A program made the translations under genes and the position numbers. The notes under the pieces were generated by a model that was not told the origin of the DNA, did not search any database, and saw nothing but the letters and a program-made list of their open reading frames with translations. Below are positions 1 to 6,829 of a stretch of DNA of 15,058 nucleotides, piece by piece (the stretch's first letter is position 1; every line of letters begins with the position of its first letter). Where the stretch lies: contig JAJZXT010000080.1 in assembly GCA_021806355.1 (NCBI GenBank), forward strand, positions 1 to 15,058. Reading direction: 5' to 3'. The stretch is from Thermoplasmata archaeon. GTDB lineage: Archaea; Thermoplasmatota; Thermoplasmata; Thermoplasmatales; Thermoplasmataceae.

Positions 1-78
1 GCATAATCCAATATGTTTCTCAATGAGAATCTTCTGATCCTCATTGGGGTACATCCTGAATCTGTAGGCTTTGTACAT
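1..78 (-). CDS. tnpB: IS200/IS605 TnpB (OrfB), N-terminal fragment cut by window edge
   Basis: Reading the minus strand from the ATG at 78-76 gives MYKAYRFRMYPNEDQKILIE and then KHIGLC up to the window edge. This is the characteristic start of IS605 OrfB/TnpB proteins: a short basic strand of the form YRFRxYPxxxQ, followed by a helix. TnpB is an RNA-guided DNA endonuclease related to the ancestor of Cas12 and acts with an omega RNA made from the element's right end. In-frame stops (TAATAA at 108-103) lie shortly upstream and the only methionine after them is at 78, which fixes the start. Only 26 codons are visible, so it is unknown whether the gene is intact or still active. No TnpA is visible. 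Confidence 0.75.
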   Translation of the reverse strand, partial: MYKAYRFRMYPNEDQKILIEKHIGLC

Positions 79-128
79 GCTATTTGTGTAATTGTATCGT
101 GGTTATTACATGTTGTGTTCGCTCTCAT

Positions 129-148
129 CCCACCCCTGAAGAAGTGGG
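129..148. repeat. Imperfect hairpin at the outer (left) end of the TnpB element
   Basis: CCCAC at 129-133 pairs with GTGGG at 144-148. The stem can continue past two C/A mismatches to a C-G pair closing a TGAA loop (137-140). It lies about 50 bases upstream of the tnpB start, where the left end of an IS200/IS605-type element is expected, and these elements carry subterminal hairpins rather than inverted repeats. Assignment as the transposon end is inference; the exact boundary is not visible. Confidence 0.4.
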
Positions 149-169
149 TTTTCCCGCTCACCGTGATAA

Positions 170-319
170 ATGCGTCGGATTGTCAACATAAAACAAAATG
201 AAGGCAATGGCGACCTTGGGATTAATGGGATCAATCCCTGGATCGAAAAGATGAGGATAGAAGGTGCTAATTATACCTGCGAGGATAAACTTCATGCAGA
301 TGCTATAAATGTTCAATAA
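170..319 (+). other. Small unassigned ORF (49 codons) beside the TnpB element
   Basis: An open frame from ATG 170 to TAA 317-319 encodes a 49-residue product containing NPWIEKMRIEGANYTCEDKL. The composition looks protein-like, but I recognise no family. It has no clear ribosome binding site or TATA box. It may be the 3' remnant of a gene cut by the neighbouring insertion sequence, or chance. An AGGAGG sequence at 341-346 lies just downstream without an obvious gene behind it. Confidence 0.2.
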
Positions 320-389
320 TTTCTAGAGCGCTAATTTTCAGGAGGAATTTCATTTTGCCTCACAATATTGCAAAGACATGAACAGCACA

Positions 390-398
390 TTTTTATCT
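390..398 (+). promoter_or_regulatory. TATA-like box for the DUF1059-nog1-gltX operon
   Basis: A TTTTTATC-like element sits about 24 bases upstream of the in-frame ATG at 418 and 18 bases upstream of the ATG at 412. With the usual archaeal spacing of about 25 bases, transcription would begin at or close to 418, giving a leaderless mRNA and favouring the second methionine. This is inferred from spacing only. Confidence 0.4.
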
Positions 399-411
399 CT
401 GTTTACAATAG

Positions 412-597
412 ATGCCAATGTCAAGATTTTATTATAAATGCAGAGATATAGGATTTGATTGCAGCTGGGAAATAAATGTGCCTACCAGCAAGGATATATG
501 GGCAAAGGTAAGAATTCATAACAGGTATGCTCATAATGAATTTGAGATACCTCCCGAAATTGAAGAGAAGATCACCAAAGCCATAACAGAAAAGTGA
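412..597 (+). CDS. DUF1059 family small protein
   Basis: A 61-residue protein with the pattern KCRDIGFDC near its N-terminus (Cys residues at about 9 and 16), a central helix, and a histidine pair at IHNRYAH. This spacing of C-x5-6-C followed by H-x3-H about 20 residues later matches the DUF1059 family of small proteins found in archaea and bacteria. The Cys and His residues suggest metal binding, but no function is established. Two starts are possible, ATG 412 and ATG 418; the TATA spacing favours 418. It is the first gene of an apparent operon: nog1 starts 4 bases after its stop codon. The link to ribosome or translation genes is positional only. Confidence 0.7.
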   Translation: MPMSRFYYKCRDIGFDCSWEINVPTSKDIWAKVRIHNRYAHNEFEIPPEIEEKITKAITEK

Positions 598-601
598 AGC
601 G

Positions 602-1567
602 ATGATTTTTAAAATACCAACGGTGCTGATGGCAAATGAGATAATTGACAAGAGTCTGAAAAAAGCATCTAAAATTGAAGAACCATACAACCCCATTTTT
701 GAGGAAAAAGTCAGGAGGGAAAATATTAGCAGGATAGCTGCGATAGAAGGTTCTACCTGCTCCCACCTTGACAGGCTCGTGAAAAAATTTCCGGGAATAG
801 AAAGAATTCATCCATTCTATGAAGATCTCATTGATTTGAGCTATGGCAAGGACAGGTACAAAGAATCCCTCTCGAGAGTGATGTGGGCAAGCAACAAAAT
901 CAAGAATCTTGCTACTGAATCCATAAGAAGCATAAAGAAGAAGAGAAAAGCGTTCCTCATTGTGGAAGAGAGAAAGAAGTTCTATGGCAGATACTGTTCA
1001 GTCATTGACGGGATCAGTGAAGAGCTTATAATGCTGAATTCATGCAGAGACTTCATAAGAAAACTCCCTGATATAGATCCAGATGAGTGGGCATTTATCA
1101 TATCCGGTTTGCCGAATGTGGGCAAGAGTTCACTGTTGTCGGCCCTGTCAGGAACCGACGAGAAGGTTGCGCCCTATCCTTTCACAACTCAAACGGTCAA
1201 GATTGGCCATGTGCAGATAGGCTACAATAGAGTTCAGTTGATAGATACTCCGGGTATACTTGACAGGCCCATGGAGGACAGAAATGAAATGGAACGAAAG
1301 GCAATTTTATGCCTTAAGGATATCAAGGGATCAATATTGTTCCTTATAGATCACAGCGGAACCTCCGGATATTCGGTGGAAGAGCAGGAAAACCTTTACA
1401 TGGAAATAAAGGCAAAATTCATGAAGAATATCATAAGGATACAGACAAAATCAGATATTTCCGAGAAGAAGGAGGAAATAGCCATATCGTCAATAAATTA
1501 TACGGGAATTGATGAACTTCTGAGAGTTATGGAGAATGAGACCCATGGATTACAAACTGCTCATTGA
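602..1567 (+). CDS. NOG1-type OBG-HflX GTPase
   Basis: A 321-residue GTPase of the Nog1 family, which in eukaryotes acts in assembly of the large ribosomal subunit. The N-terminus (FKIPTVLMANEIIDKSLKKA) is the typical start of the Nog1 helical domain, covering about residues 1-160. The GTPase domain then shows the P-loop GLPNVGKSS (169-177), the switch I region PFTTQT (192-197), DTPG (215-218) and the base-specificity motif in the form TKSD (282-285). The length fits archaeal Nog1, which lacks the long eukaryotic C-terminal extension. The gene follows the DUF1059 gene by 4 bases and its 3' end overlaps the start of gltX, so the three are probably co-transcribed and translationally coupled. 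Nog1 next to a tRNA synthetase gene fits a translation operon. Confidence 0.92.
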   Translation: MIFKIPTVLMANEIIDKSLKKASKIEEPYNPIFEEKVRRENISRIAAIEGSTCSHLDRLVKKFPGIERIHPFYEDLIDLSYGKDRYKESLSRVMWASNKIKNLATESIRSIKKKRKAFLIVEERKKFYGRYCSVIDGISEELIMLNSCRDFIRKLPDIDPDEWAFIISGLPNVGKSSLLSALSGTDEKVAPYPFTTQTVKIGHVQIGYNRVQLIDTPGILDRPMEDRNEMERKAILCLKDIKGSILFLIDHSGTSGYSVEEQENLYMEIKAKFMKNIIRIQTKSDISEKKEEIAISSINYTGIDELLRVMENETHGLQTAH

Positions 1568-3200
1568 GAAAGCAGCTTTGAAGAATGCGTATACGCACGA
1601 TGGCAAGGCAGATGTAGGATCGGTGATGAACAAGATTCTTGGTGAATTCCCAGAGGAGAGAAAGAATGCGGGGAAACTTGCTGCCATTGTGAAGGAAATA
1701 GTGGCAGAGATTAATGCAATGCCCCAGGAACAGCAAAAATCCGTAATTTCCGAGAAATACCCGGACATACTTGTTGTAGAGAAGAAAGAGCAGGAGCACC
1801 GCCTTCACGATCTGAAGAATGTTAATGGCCCTGTTGTTATGAGGATGGCGCCGTCTCCGTCTGGCCCGCTGCACCTTGGCCATTCAAGAATGGCTATCCT
1901 GAACGATGAATATGTAAAACGTTATGGCGGCAGGCTCATTTTAAGGATTGAGGATACCAACCCGCAGAATATAGACCCGGCCGCTTATGGCATGATACCC
2001 AAGGATCTGGAGTGGCTTGGAGTTAATACCACAGACATAGTGATCCAGTCCGATCGCTTTGATCTCTATTATACAAGGGCAAAGGAACTTATCAGAATGG
2101 GAGTGGCTTATCTATGCAGTTGTGATGTTAATGTGTTTAAGGACCTCCTTATGAAGGGCGAGGCTTGCCCGCATAGAGGTCTTTCGCCTGAGGCGAATCT
2201 GGAAAGATTCCAGCTGGCAATTGATGGAAAGAGCACGGAGAAATCTCCCGTGCTTGTCATAAAAACTGACATAAAGCACCCTAATCCTTCGGTCAGGGAC
2301 TGGATAGCCTTCAGGAAGATTTCAGGAAGCCACCCAAGAACCGGAACTAAATACTCATTTTACCCAATGATGAACTTCAGCGTTGCAATAGATGACCACG
2401 AACTTGGCCTTACCCATGTAATAAGGGGAAGCGATCACATCAGCAATACCGAAAAACAGAAGTATCTTTTCAGGTACTTTGGATGGAAAATCCCGGAATA
2501 TTTCCACTATGGAACAATTTCAATTCCTGATTCCATTCTCAAGACTTCCATAGTGAAGAAAGGCATCCTTGATGGAACTTATTCCGGCTGGGACGATGTA
2601 CGGCTGCAGACAATAGGAGCCTTGAAAAGAAGAGGGTATCAGCCGGAAACATTCAGGAGATACTGGATCGAATCTGGCCTGCGGGAAGTAAACGCTGAAT
2701 TTTCATGGGATATCTTCAACTCGATAAACAGGCAGATTATCGACGCCAATGCTGACAGGTTCTTTTTCGTCAGCAATCCGATATCTGTTAAAATTTCCGG
2801 ATCACCAGCTATCCTTGCAAGAATACCAAGATACCAGGGGAAGCCGGAAAGAGGGTTCAGAGAATATAGGATAGCTGCCGATTCCAATGTTTACATCAGC
2901 AAAGACGACCTCATGAATATAAAGGATGGAGAAAAAATACGGTTAAAAGATCTCTATAATGTAATATACAGGAATGGATCGTTTACATATTCCGAGACCG
3001 AACCTTCCAGGGAGAAGATAAAGATTATTCATTGGTGCCCGCCGGAATCCTCCGCTTTCACTGTTGAAGGGCCCGATGGTTCCCTTGATGAAGGTTTATT
3101 GGAACCTCTTGCCCATGAAATTACTGGGATTTTCCAGTTTGAACGCTATGGATTTATAAATAAGACATCAAGTGCCAGAGGAATCTATATCCACAACTAA
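1545..3200 (+). CDS. gltX: Glutamyl-tRNA synthetase (archaeal, GlnRS-like class Ib)
   Basis: Charges tRNA-Glu with glutamate; archaea that lack GlnRS use the non-discriminating enzyme to load glutamate on tRNA-Gln as well. Counting from the upstream ATG at 1536, an N-terminal archaeal extension (1-100) precedes the HIGH-type motif APSPSGPLHLGH (105-116). Further landmarks are RIEDTNP (137-143), CPHR (211-214), GLTHVIRGSDH (291-301) and the GWDD segment (351-354). The C-terminal half is the beta-barrel anticodon-binding region of the archaeal/eukaryotic type. The KMSKS-equivalent loop reads LKTSIV (335-340), far from the canonical form. Two starts are possible: ATG 1536 is only 1 base from GGAGA (1531-1535), while ATG 1545 has normal spacing, so 1545 is chosen. 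Either start overlaps the end of nog1. Total length, about 551-554 residues, is normal for the family. Confidence 0.95.
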   Translation: MDYKLLIEKAALKNAYTHDGKADVGSVMNKILGEFPEERKNAGKLAAIVKEIVAEINAMPQEQQKSVISEKYPDILVVEKKEQEHRLHDLKNVNGPVVMRMAPSPSGPLHLGHSRMAILNDEYVKRYGGRLILRIEDTNPQNIDPAAYGMIPKDLEWLGVNTTDIVIQSDRFDLYYTRAKELIRMGVAYLCSCDVNVFKDLLMKGEACPHRGLSPEANLERFQLAIDGKSTEKSPVLVIKTDIKHPNPSVRDWIAFRKISGSHPRTGTKYSFYPMMNFSVAIDDHELGLTHVIRGSDHISNTEKQKYLFRYFGWKIPEYFHYGTISIPDSILKTSIVKKGILDGTYSGWDDVRLQTIGALKRRGYQPETFRRYWIESGLREVNAEFSWDIFNSINRQIIDANADRFFFVSNPISVKISGSPAILARIPRYQGKPERGFREYRIAADSNVYISKDDLMNIKDGEKIRLKDLYNVIYRNGSFTYSETEPSREKIKIIHWCPPESSAFTVEGPDGSLDEGLLEPLAHEITGIFQFERYGFINKTSSARGIYIHN

Positions 3201-3463
3201 TTTGGTCCATTAGCGCCGATTCTTACTCTTGCAGGGAACTTTCTGAGTATTATTGCGTCTCCCACTGATTTCACCCACCTGTAAGGAATGGATATGGGTG
3301 CGCCACCGTCAACAAGGTTTGGATTAGATTCCCTGACCAGAAGTCCGTATATTGAACCGCTATCAAGGTCGATGATTATATCTGAAACCTTCCCCACGAG
3401 TATGGCTCTTTCTGAGTAAACCTCCATGTCAATCATATTTGAAATTTCTGCCAAATTTAACAC
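3197..3463 (-). CDS. PRC-barrel domain protein
   Basis: A protein of 88 residues with the PRC-barrel signature: VGKVSDIIID followed by a short turn and GSIYGLLVRES, then a second half with PYRWVKSVGDAIIL. PRC-barrels are small beta domains found in ribosome maturation factor RimM and in the photosynthetic reaction centre H subunit. Short stand-alone archaeal versions are common and are thought to bind RNA or proteins. Here GTG at 3463-3461 is preferred over the adjacent TTG at 3466-3464, because a GAGA element lies about 5 bases upstream. The stop codon overlaps the gltX stop region (gltX ends at 3200), so the two genes converge with no spacer. A possible 47-residue ORF ends a few bases upstream. 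The exact role is unknown. Confidence 0.75.
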   Translation of the reverse strand: MLNLAEISNMIDMEVYSERAILVGKVSDIIIDLDSGSIYGLLVRESNPNLVDGGAPISIPYRWVKSVGDAIILRKFPARVRIGANGPN

Positions 3464-3469
3464 CAATCT

Positions 3470-3613
3470 CTAACAAGCCAGAAAATGGTTTTCTGCTTGC
3501 AGTTTTAATGTATAGATAATTTCTATCATCTTATTAATTTTGCCCATTCCTTTGAATTTGAGGAGAATTCTGATAATGGTCAAAACATATATAAAATCAT
3601 CATGGCCTTTCAT
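3470..3613 (-). CDS. Possible 47-residue protein upstream of the PRC-barrel gene
   Basis: A short minus-strand frame runs from ATG 3613-3611 to TAG 3472-3470. It begins MKGHDDFIYVLTIIRILLKF and is rich in Lys and Ile, with one hydrophobic, helix-like segment (about residues 7-20). AAAGGAAG lies about 7 bases upstream of the ATG, a reasonable ribosome binding site. The stop codon lies only 6 bases before the PRC-barrel start, as in a coupled operon. Against it: there is no recognisable family, the hydrophobic composition could come from AT-rich DNA, and a TATA-like stretch lies on the opposite strand at 3587-3594. Treat as a candidate only. Confidence 0.35.
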   Translation of the reverse strand: MKGHDDFIYVLTIIRILLKFKGMGKINKMIEIIYTLKLQAENHFLAC

Positions 3614-3719
3614 TATGAACTTCCTTTGTAATGGAAATACAATGATTATCTGAAACCGCTTAAGATGTTATACGCAACGCCAAGGCAAGGTTGTGTCTGC
3701 AATGTGGTAGGCAATACTT

Positions 3720-4292
3720 CTAAAGATTCTCTCCGCATACCTTGATGAAATTTTCAAACATGGCTTTTCCATACTGGGTATTCTCTACCTCTGGATGAAA
3801 TTGGACACCGTAAATTGGCCTTGTCTTATGATAGAACGCCTGGATTTTGCAGCTCTTCGATGAGGCACACAATTCGAAATCATTGCTCAGTTCAGTTATT
3901 TCATCATTATGATTCTCCCATGCAAGGGTATTATCTGGAATACCCTTGAAAATTCCTCCCTGGTTAAAAAAGGATAATTCAGCCTTGCCAAATTCAGGCA
4001 CTTTGGCCCTTCCTACCTTTCCGCCAAAATGAAGCGCTATGAATTGAGCACCTATGCATATCCCAAAGACTGGCAGATTCAGGCTGTCAATATAATTTCC
4101 TATTATTCCCAGCTTATCCATCTCATCTACAATGCTTGGGGCTCCTCCTGATAGTACAACTCCAGAAGCATCCTTGAGCGCGGATAACTCCACATCGTTC
4201 TGGACAATTTCCGATTCAACACCCAATTTCCTGATAACCTTCCATTCACGGTGGGTCCATTGCCCTCCGTTATCGATCACGTATATCTTCAT
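3720..4292 (-). CDS. guaAA: GMP synthase glutaminase subunit A
   Basis: A 190-residue class I glutamine amidotransferase that releases ammonia from glutamine for the synthesis of GMP from XMP. In archaea it works as a separate subunit with an ATP-pyrophosphatase/GMP-binding subunit B, which is not in this window. Visible features are an N-terminal IDNGGQWTHR segment, the LSGGAPS loop (48-53), the nucleophile elbow GICIGAQ with Cys79, and the catalytic pair His166 and Glu168 in GVQFHPEVE. The length matches the archaeal subunit. The start is supported by a strong GGAGG about 8 bases upstream. TATA-like stretches occur in the 50-80 bases further upstream, inside a decayed gene on the other strand. 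It could be confused with other GATase1 proteins, but IDNGGQ plus the size favours GuaA-A. Confidence 0.93.
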   Translation of the reverse strand: MKIYVIDNGGQWTHREWKVIRKLGVESEIVQNDVELSALKDASGVVLSGGAPSIVDEMDKLGIIGNYIDSLNLPVFGICIGAQFIALHFGGKVGRAKVPEFGKAELSFFNQGGIFKGIPDNTLAWENHNDEITELSNDFELCASSKSCKIQAFYHKTRPIYGVQFHPEVENTQYGKAMFENFIKVCGENL

Positions 4293-4300
4293 TCTAGTGC

Positions 4301-4548
4301 CTCCAAGGAGACCCCGTTCGTAAGAGTGTGGAGAAATTGGGACTGGAACTTAAAACTACAAGTATATTGAATATATCTCGCCGTAGATACGGAATGCCGT
4401 GATGCTCAAAATACTTTCCAATGCTGAGCAGAGAGATGTACTTCTTGAAACAATGGAACTGATCAACGGGACTTGCATCGATATATCCCGGACGGCATTC
4501 GACAATGTATTCCCGAACAAGTATGAACTGCACGGGCGGAAATATTAA
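4301..4548 (+). pseudogene. Frameshifted 3' fragment of an unrecognised gene
   Basis: Two consecutive + frames join into one protein-like sequence. The first runs from about 4301 (no start codon, opened by TAG at 4295-4297) through KSVEKLGLELKTTSILNISR to a TGA at 4400-4402. The second continues at MLKILSNAEQRDVLLETMEL from ATG 4402 and ends with TAA at 4546-4548. Adding one base near GCCGTG (4395-4400) would fuse them as ...RRYGMPVMLKIL..., so a single-base deletion explains the break. The 5' part is missing and overlaps the guaA start region. I do not recognise the family; a transposase tail or a regulator remnant are both possible. The competing minus-strand ORF in this place (79 codons) looks less protein-like. 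Confidence 0.4.
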
Positions 4549-4610
4549 AGTGTCAAGGAAAAGTGTTGACTATCGTTAACCATCCTATTGTGACTTAATA
4601 AGGGTTACAA

Positions 4611-4632
4611 GCCCTTTCCACCATGGAAGGGC
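4611..4632. terminator. Hairpin directly after the first TFB gene
   Basis: GCCCTTTCCA and TGGAAGGGC form a 9-bp stem with one bulged T and a short CCA loop, 8 bases beyond the minus-strand TFB stop. It has no long U tract after it, which is what archaeal termination mostly needs, so it may instead stabilise the mRNA end or be part of an old inverted repeat. Confidence 0.35.
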
Positions 4633-4639
4633 AGTTGAC

Positions 4640-5569
4640 TTAATCTAGTCCAGGTATATTGAGAACCTTACTTATTTCTTTATATCTGTTCCTGATCGTC
4701 ACTTCTGTTACTCCGGATACCTTTGCTATTTCTTTCTGGGTTCTTGGCTTTCCCACAAGTACCGATGCAATGTATATTGAAGCGGCTGCAATTCCTGTGG
4801 GCCCTTTTCCTGAAGATATCCCAAGATCATTCGCTTTCCTCACTATTTCTTCTGCCTGCATTATTGCCTGCTTATCGAGTTCAAGTTTGCTGCAGAATTG
4901 AGCTATGTATGAAAATGGTGTTGTTGGTTGCAGATTTAGAGAAAGTTCCTTTGCCAGGTGCCGGTATGCCTTCCCAACTTTTTTCTTGTTGATCTCAGAG
5001 GCTTTGGATATTTCATCAAGTGTCCGTGGAAGGTTGACCATTCTGCAAGCCGCATAAATTGAGGCACACACAATGCTTTCGATGCTCCTCCCCCTGATGA
5101 GGTTCTTTTCGACAGCCTTTCTGTATGTGAGGGCGGCCGTTTCCTTAATGTCCTTTGGTATACCCATCTTAGCCCCGTAATCATTCATCATTTGGAGTGC
5201 GAGGGAGAGATTTCTTTCAGCCGCATTGCTCACACGGATTCTCTGGTGCCATTTTCTTACCCTGTATATCTGTGCCCTGTTTTTGTGTGGTATTCTCTTG
5301 CCATAATAATCCTTGTTGGCCCATGAAATTTCAGTTGCAAGCCCCTTGTCATGGCTCAGGAAAGTCATTGGTGAGCCGGTCCTGGATCTCTTTTCATCCT
5401 GATCGCCGTCGAATGCCCGCCATTCAGGCCCCTGATCGATAAACGCATCTTCAACAACCATTCCGCAATCGTTGCAGATTAGTTCACCTCTCTCATAATC
5501 CCTTACTAGATGCTCTGAATTGCATTCGGAACATTTTTTTCCTACTTCAACATCATCAGATTTATCCAT
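4640..5569 (-). CDS. tfb: Transcription initiation factor B, paralogue 1
   Basis: A 309-residue archaeal TFIIB homologue. It binds the TBP-TATA complex and the BRE element and brings RNA polymerase to the promoter. An N-terminal zinc ribbon has Cys13, Cys16, Cys32 and Cys35 (C-x2-C...C-x2-C). It is followed by the B-reader/linker segment DQGPEWRAF with SRTGSPMTF, and then two cyclin folds (about residues 105-200 and 205-300). The second repeat ends with the DNA-recognition helix region VTEVTIRNRYKEI. The length is typical. GGTG 6 bases before the ATG and a TATA-like box at 5613-5622 give a short leader. A very similar TFB is encoded about 2.8 kb away on the other strand. This copy is not next to gar1, so it is probably the additional paralogue. 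Confidence 0.96.
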   Translation of the reverse strand: MDKSDDVEVGKKCSECNSEHLVRDYERGELICNDCGMVVEDAFIDQGPEWRAFDGDQDEKRSRTGSPMTFLSHDKGLATEISWANKDYYGKRIPHKNRAQIYRVRKWHQRIRVSNAAERNLSLALQMMNDYGAKMGIPKDIKETAALTYRKAVEKNLIRGRSIESIVCASIYAACRMVNLPRTLDEISKASEINKKKVGKAYRHLAKELSLNLQPTTPFSYIAQFCSKLELDKQAIMQAEEIVRKANDLGISSGKGPTGIAAASIYIASVLVGKPRTQKEIAKVSGVTEVTIRNRYKEISKVLNIPGLD

Positions 5570-5612
5570 TTAAGCACCATCCAGCGTCAATATATCACAC
5601 TACATTCTATGT

Positions 5613-5622
5613 TATATTTAAG
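5613..5622 (-). promoter_or_regulatory. TATA-like box for TFB paralogue 1
   Basis: On the minus strand this reads CTTAAATATA, preceded by GTGAAAA (a purine-rich BRE-like stretch). Transcription would begin near 5591, giving a leader of about 20 bases that contains the GGTG site. This is one of the few genes here that would not be leaderless. Confidence 0.45.
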
Positions 5623-5649
5623 TTTTCACTTATAAGTATAGTATTTAGC

Positions 5650-5838
5650 ATGACACATTTATATATTAGAAGAATTAGAGTGGCGGTCCGTCAATACACT
5701 ATGTCGGTATAAATCAGTGAAAGATTGATTCACAAATTGATGGGCTTGGTGCCTCACGAACCTCAATGGCAAACAGAGTGTGGAACTGAAAAGGGCTGCC
5801 TCTTCTCCGGCAAAGAATTAGTGCTTAAATCAAGCCTA
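5650..5838. other. Intergenic stretch between TFB 1 and the unknown operon
   Basis: This gap holds a + strand TATA-like box (TTTATATATT, about 5658-5668) with no annotated gene behind it. A short open + frame (5713-5875) contains PQWQTECGTEKGCLFSGKEL and overlaps the 3' end of the next minus-strand gene. The Gly/Thr/Cys-rich tail recalls the C-terminal tails of some TnpB proteins, but that is only an impression. No RNA gene could be supported. Confidence 0.2.
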
Positions 5839-6816
5839 TCAATATGGAAAATAAGGAATCTCATTATAGGATCCTAAATCGCTGATCTCCAGCAAATAAT
5901 TTAAGTGATGATGACGTTTTTCAAGACTCCACTGCTTTTGCAATGCTTGCAGGAAAATTTGTTGAGCTACCTTTTCCACTATATAGTAGCTGGTCAACCC
6001 ACCTTTATCGCAATTATATCCGGAGAAAACTGCTCCACAATATGACTTTATCACATTATGGTAGAAATCGGAAAAGAAGTGTGATTTAACCTTCATCTCT
6101 ACTATGTGGTCTTCCTCGTCCACCAAATCGATTTTGGACCCTCCTAACGGCTCTCTGGAATCCATCCGCCATATAAGTTCATCGGTTTCATCGTCTACGA
6201 TTTTCTTTGGAATAAATTCCCCCTGATTCTGAAAGATTCCTTCGTTTTCCATTATTGCTTCTTTCTCCTTGAACGCCCACCTGGATTTAATCATCGTTAA
6301 ATCATGTAGGCTGTTTCCCAATGACAAATAGAGATTCAGTAGATACGGCACTTTATCCTGTTGCGGTCCCATGTAAGTTATACTTCTCCTGTATGGGGAA
6401 TCCTCACTGATGAACTCAAGGATTTTGTCGGAAACCTTGTCCGCCTGATTTTCGGTGAATTCTATGCTGAGATATACATCCCCTCTGCTCTGAAGTGTAA
6501 CGGGAGATACCCTGCACCCGGTTATATTGTTGATGCCATCGTAGAAATTCCCCTGGATTTCAGGTATCTCCATTCGTATAATATTGGCTAAAACTGCTAA
6601 ATCGTAAGTCAACCCCATTTTCTTGCTGAATTTCTGAAGAGATTCTTTCTCCATCTCAGTCATTTGATGTTCAATACGCCTGTAAAAATACCATTTGCCT
6701 TTTTCCCTTGCGATTGTGTGAAAATGATCCTTCTCTCCAATTTTCATGTCACCAATATTCACGAACTTTGGGTTAACATCATGAAGCTTCAACACAGCAC
6801 ACTTTCTTAATATCAT
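5839..6816 (-). CDS. Unknown protein, second gene of a two-gene operon
   Basis: A soluble-looking 325-residue protein that I do not recognise. An N-terminal third (1-80) has the motif EKGKWYFYRRIEHQMTEMEK, possibly helical. A middle part contains GDVYLSIEFTENQADKVSDK (strand then helix, about 112-131), and the C-terminal third is rich in His, Tyr and acidic residues. No transmembrane segment, signal peptide or zinc ribbon is seen. The start ATG at 6816 has GAGGGG about 10 bases upstream, overlapping the TGA of the preceding gene (13 bases between the genes), so translation is probably coupled. The strand-helix unit loosely resembles one in its partner, which could mean distant paralogy. It lies between two TFB genes; any regulatory role is only a guess. 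Confidence 0.8.
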   Translation of the reverse strand: MILRKCAVLKLHDVNPKFVNIGDMKIGEKDHFHTIAREKGKWYFYRRIEHQMTEMEKESLQKFSKKMGLTYDLAVLANIIRMEIPEIQGNFYDGINNITGCRVSPVTLQSRGDVYLSIEFTENQADKVSDKILEFISEDSPYRRSITYMGPQQDKVPYLLNLYLSLGNSLHDLTMIKSRWAFKEKEAIMENEGIFQNQGEFIPKKIVDDETDELIWRMDSREPLGGSKIDLVDEEDHIVEMKVKSHFFSDFYHNVIKSYCGAVFSGYNCDKGGLTSYYIVEKVAQQIFLQALQKQWSLEKRHHHLNYLLEISDLGSYNEIPYFPY

Positions 6817-6829
6817 CGTATCAAACCCC

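Noticed and set aside
4294..4533. 79-codon minus-strand ORF upstream of guaA
   Set aside because: Its translation has no coherent domain pattern, and the opposite strand gives a better protein-like reading once one frameshift is repaired.
5713..5875. Possible TnpB C-terminal tail on the + strand
   Set aside because: Only a Gly/Cys-rich impression with no diagnostic zinc-finger or RDxNA motif, and it overlaps the end of a convincing minus-strand gene.
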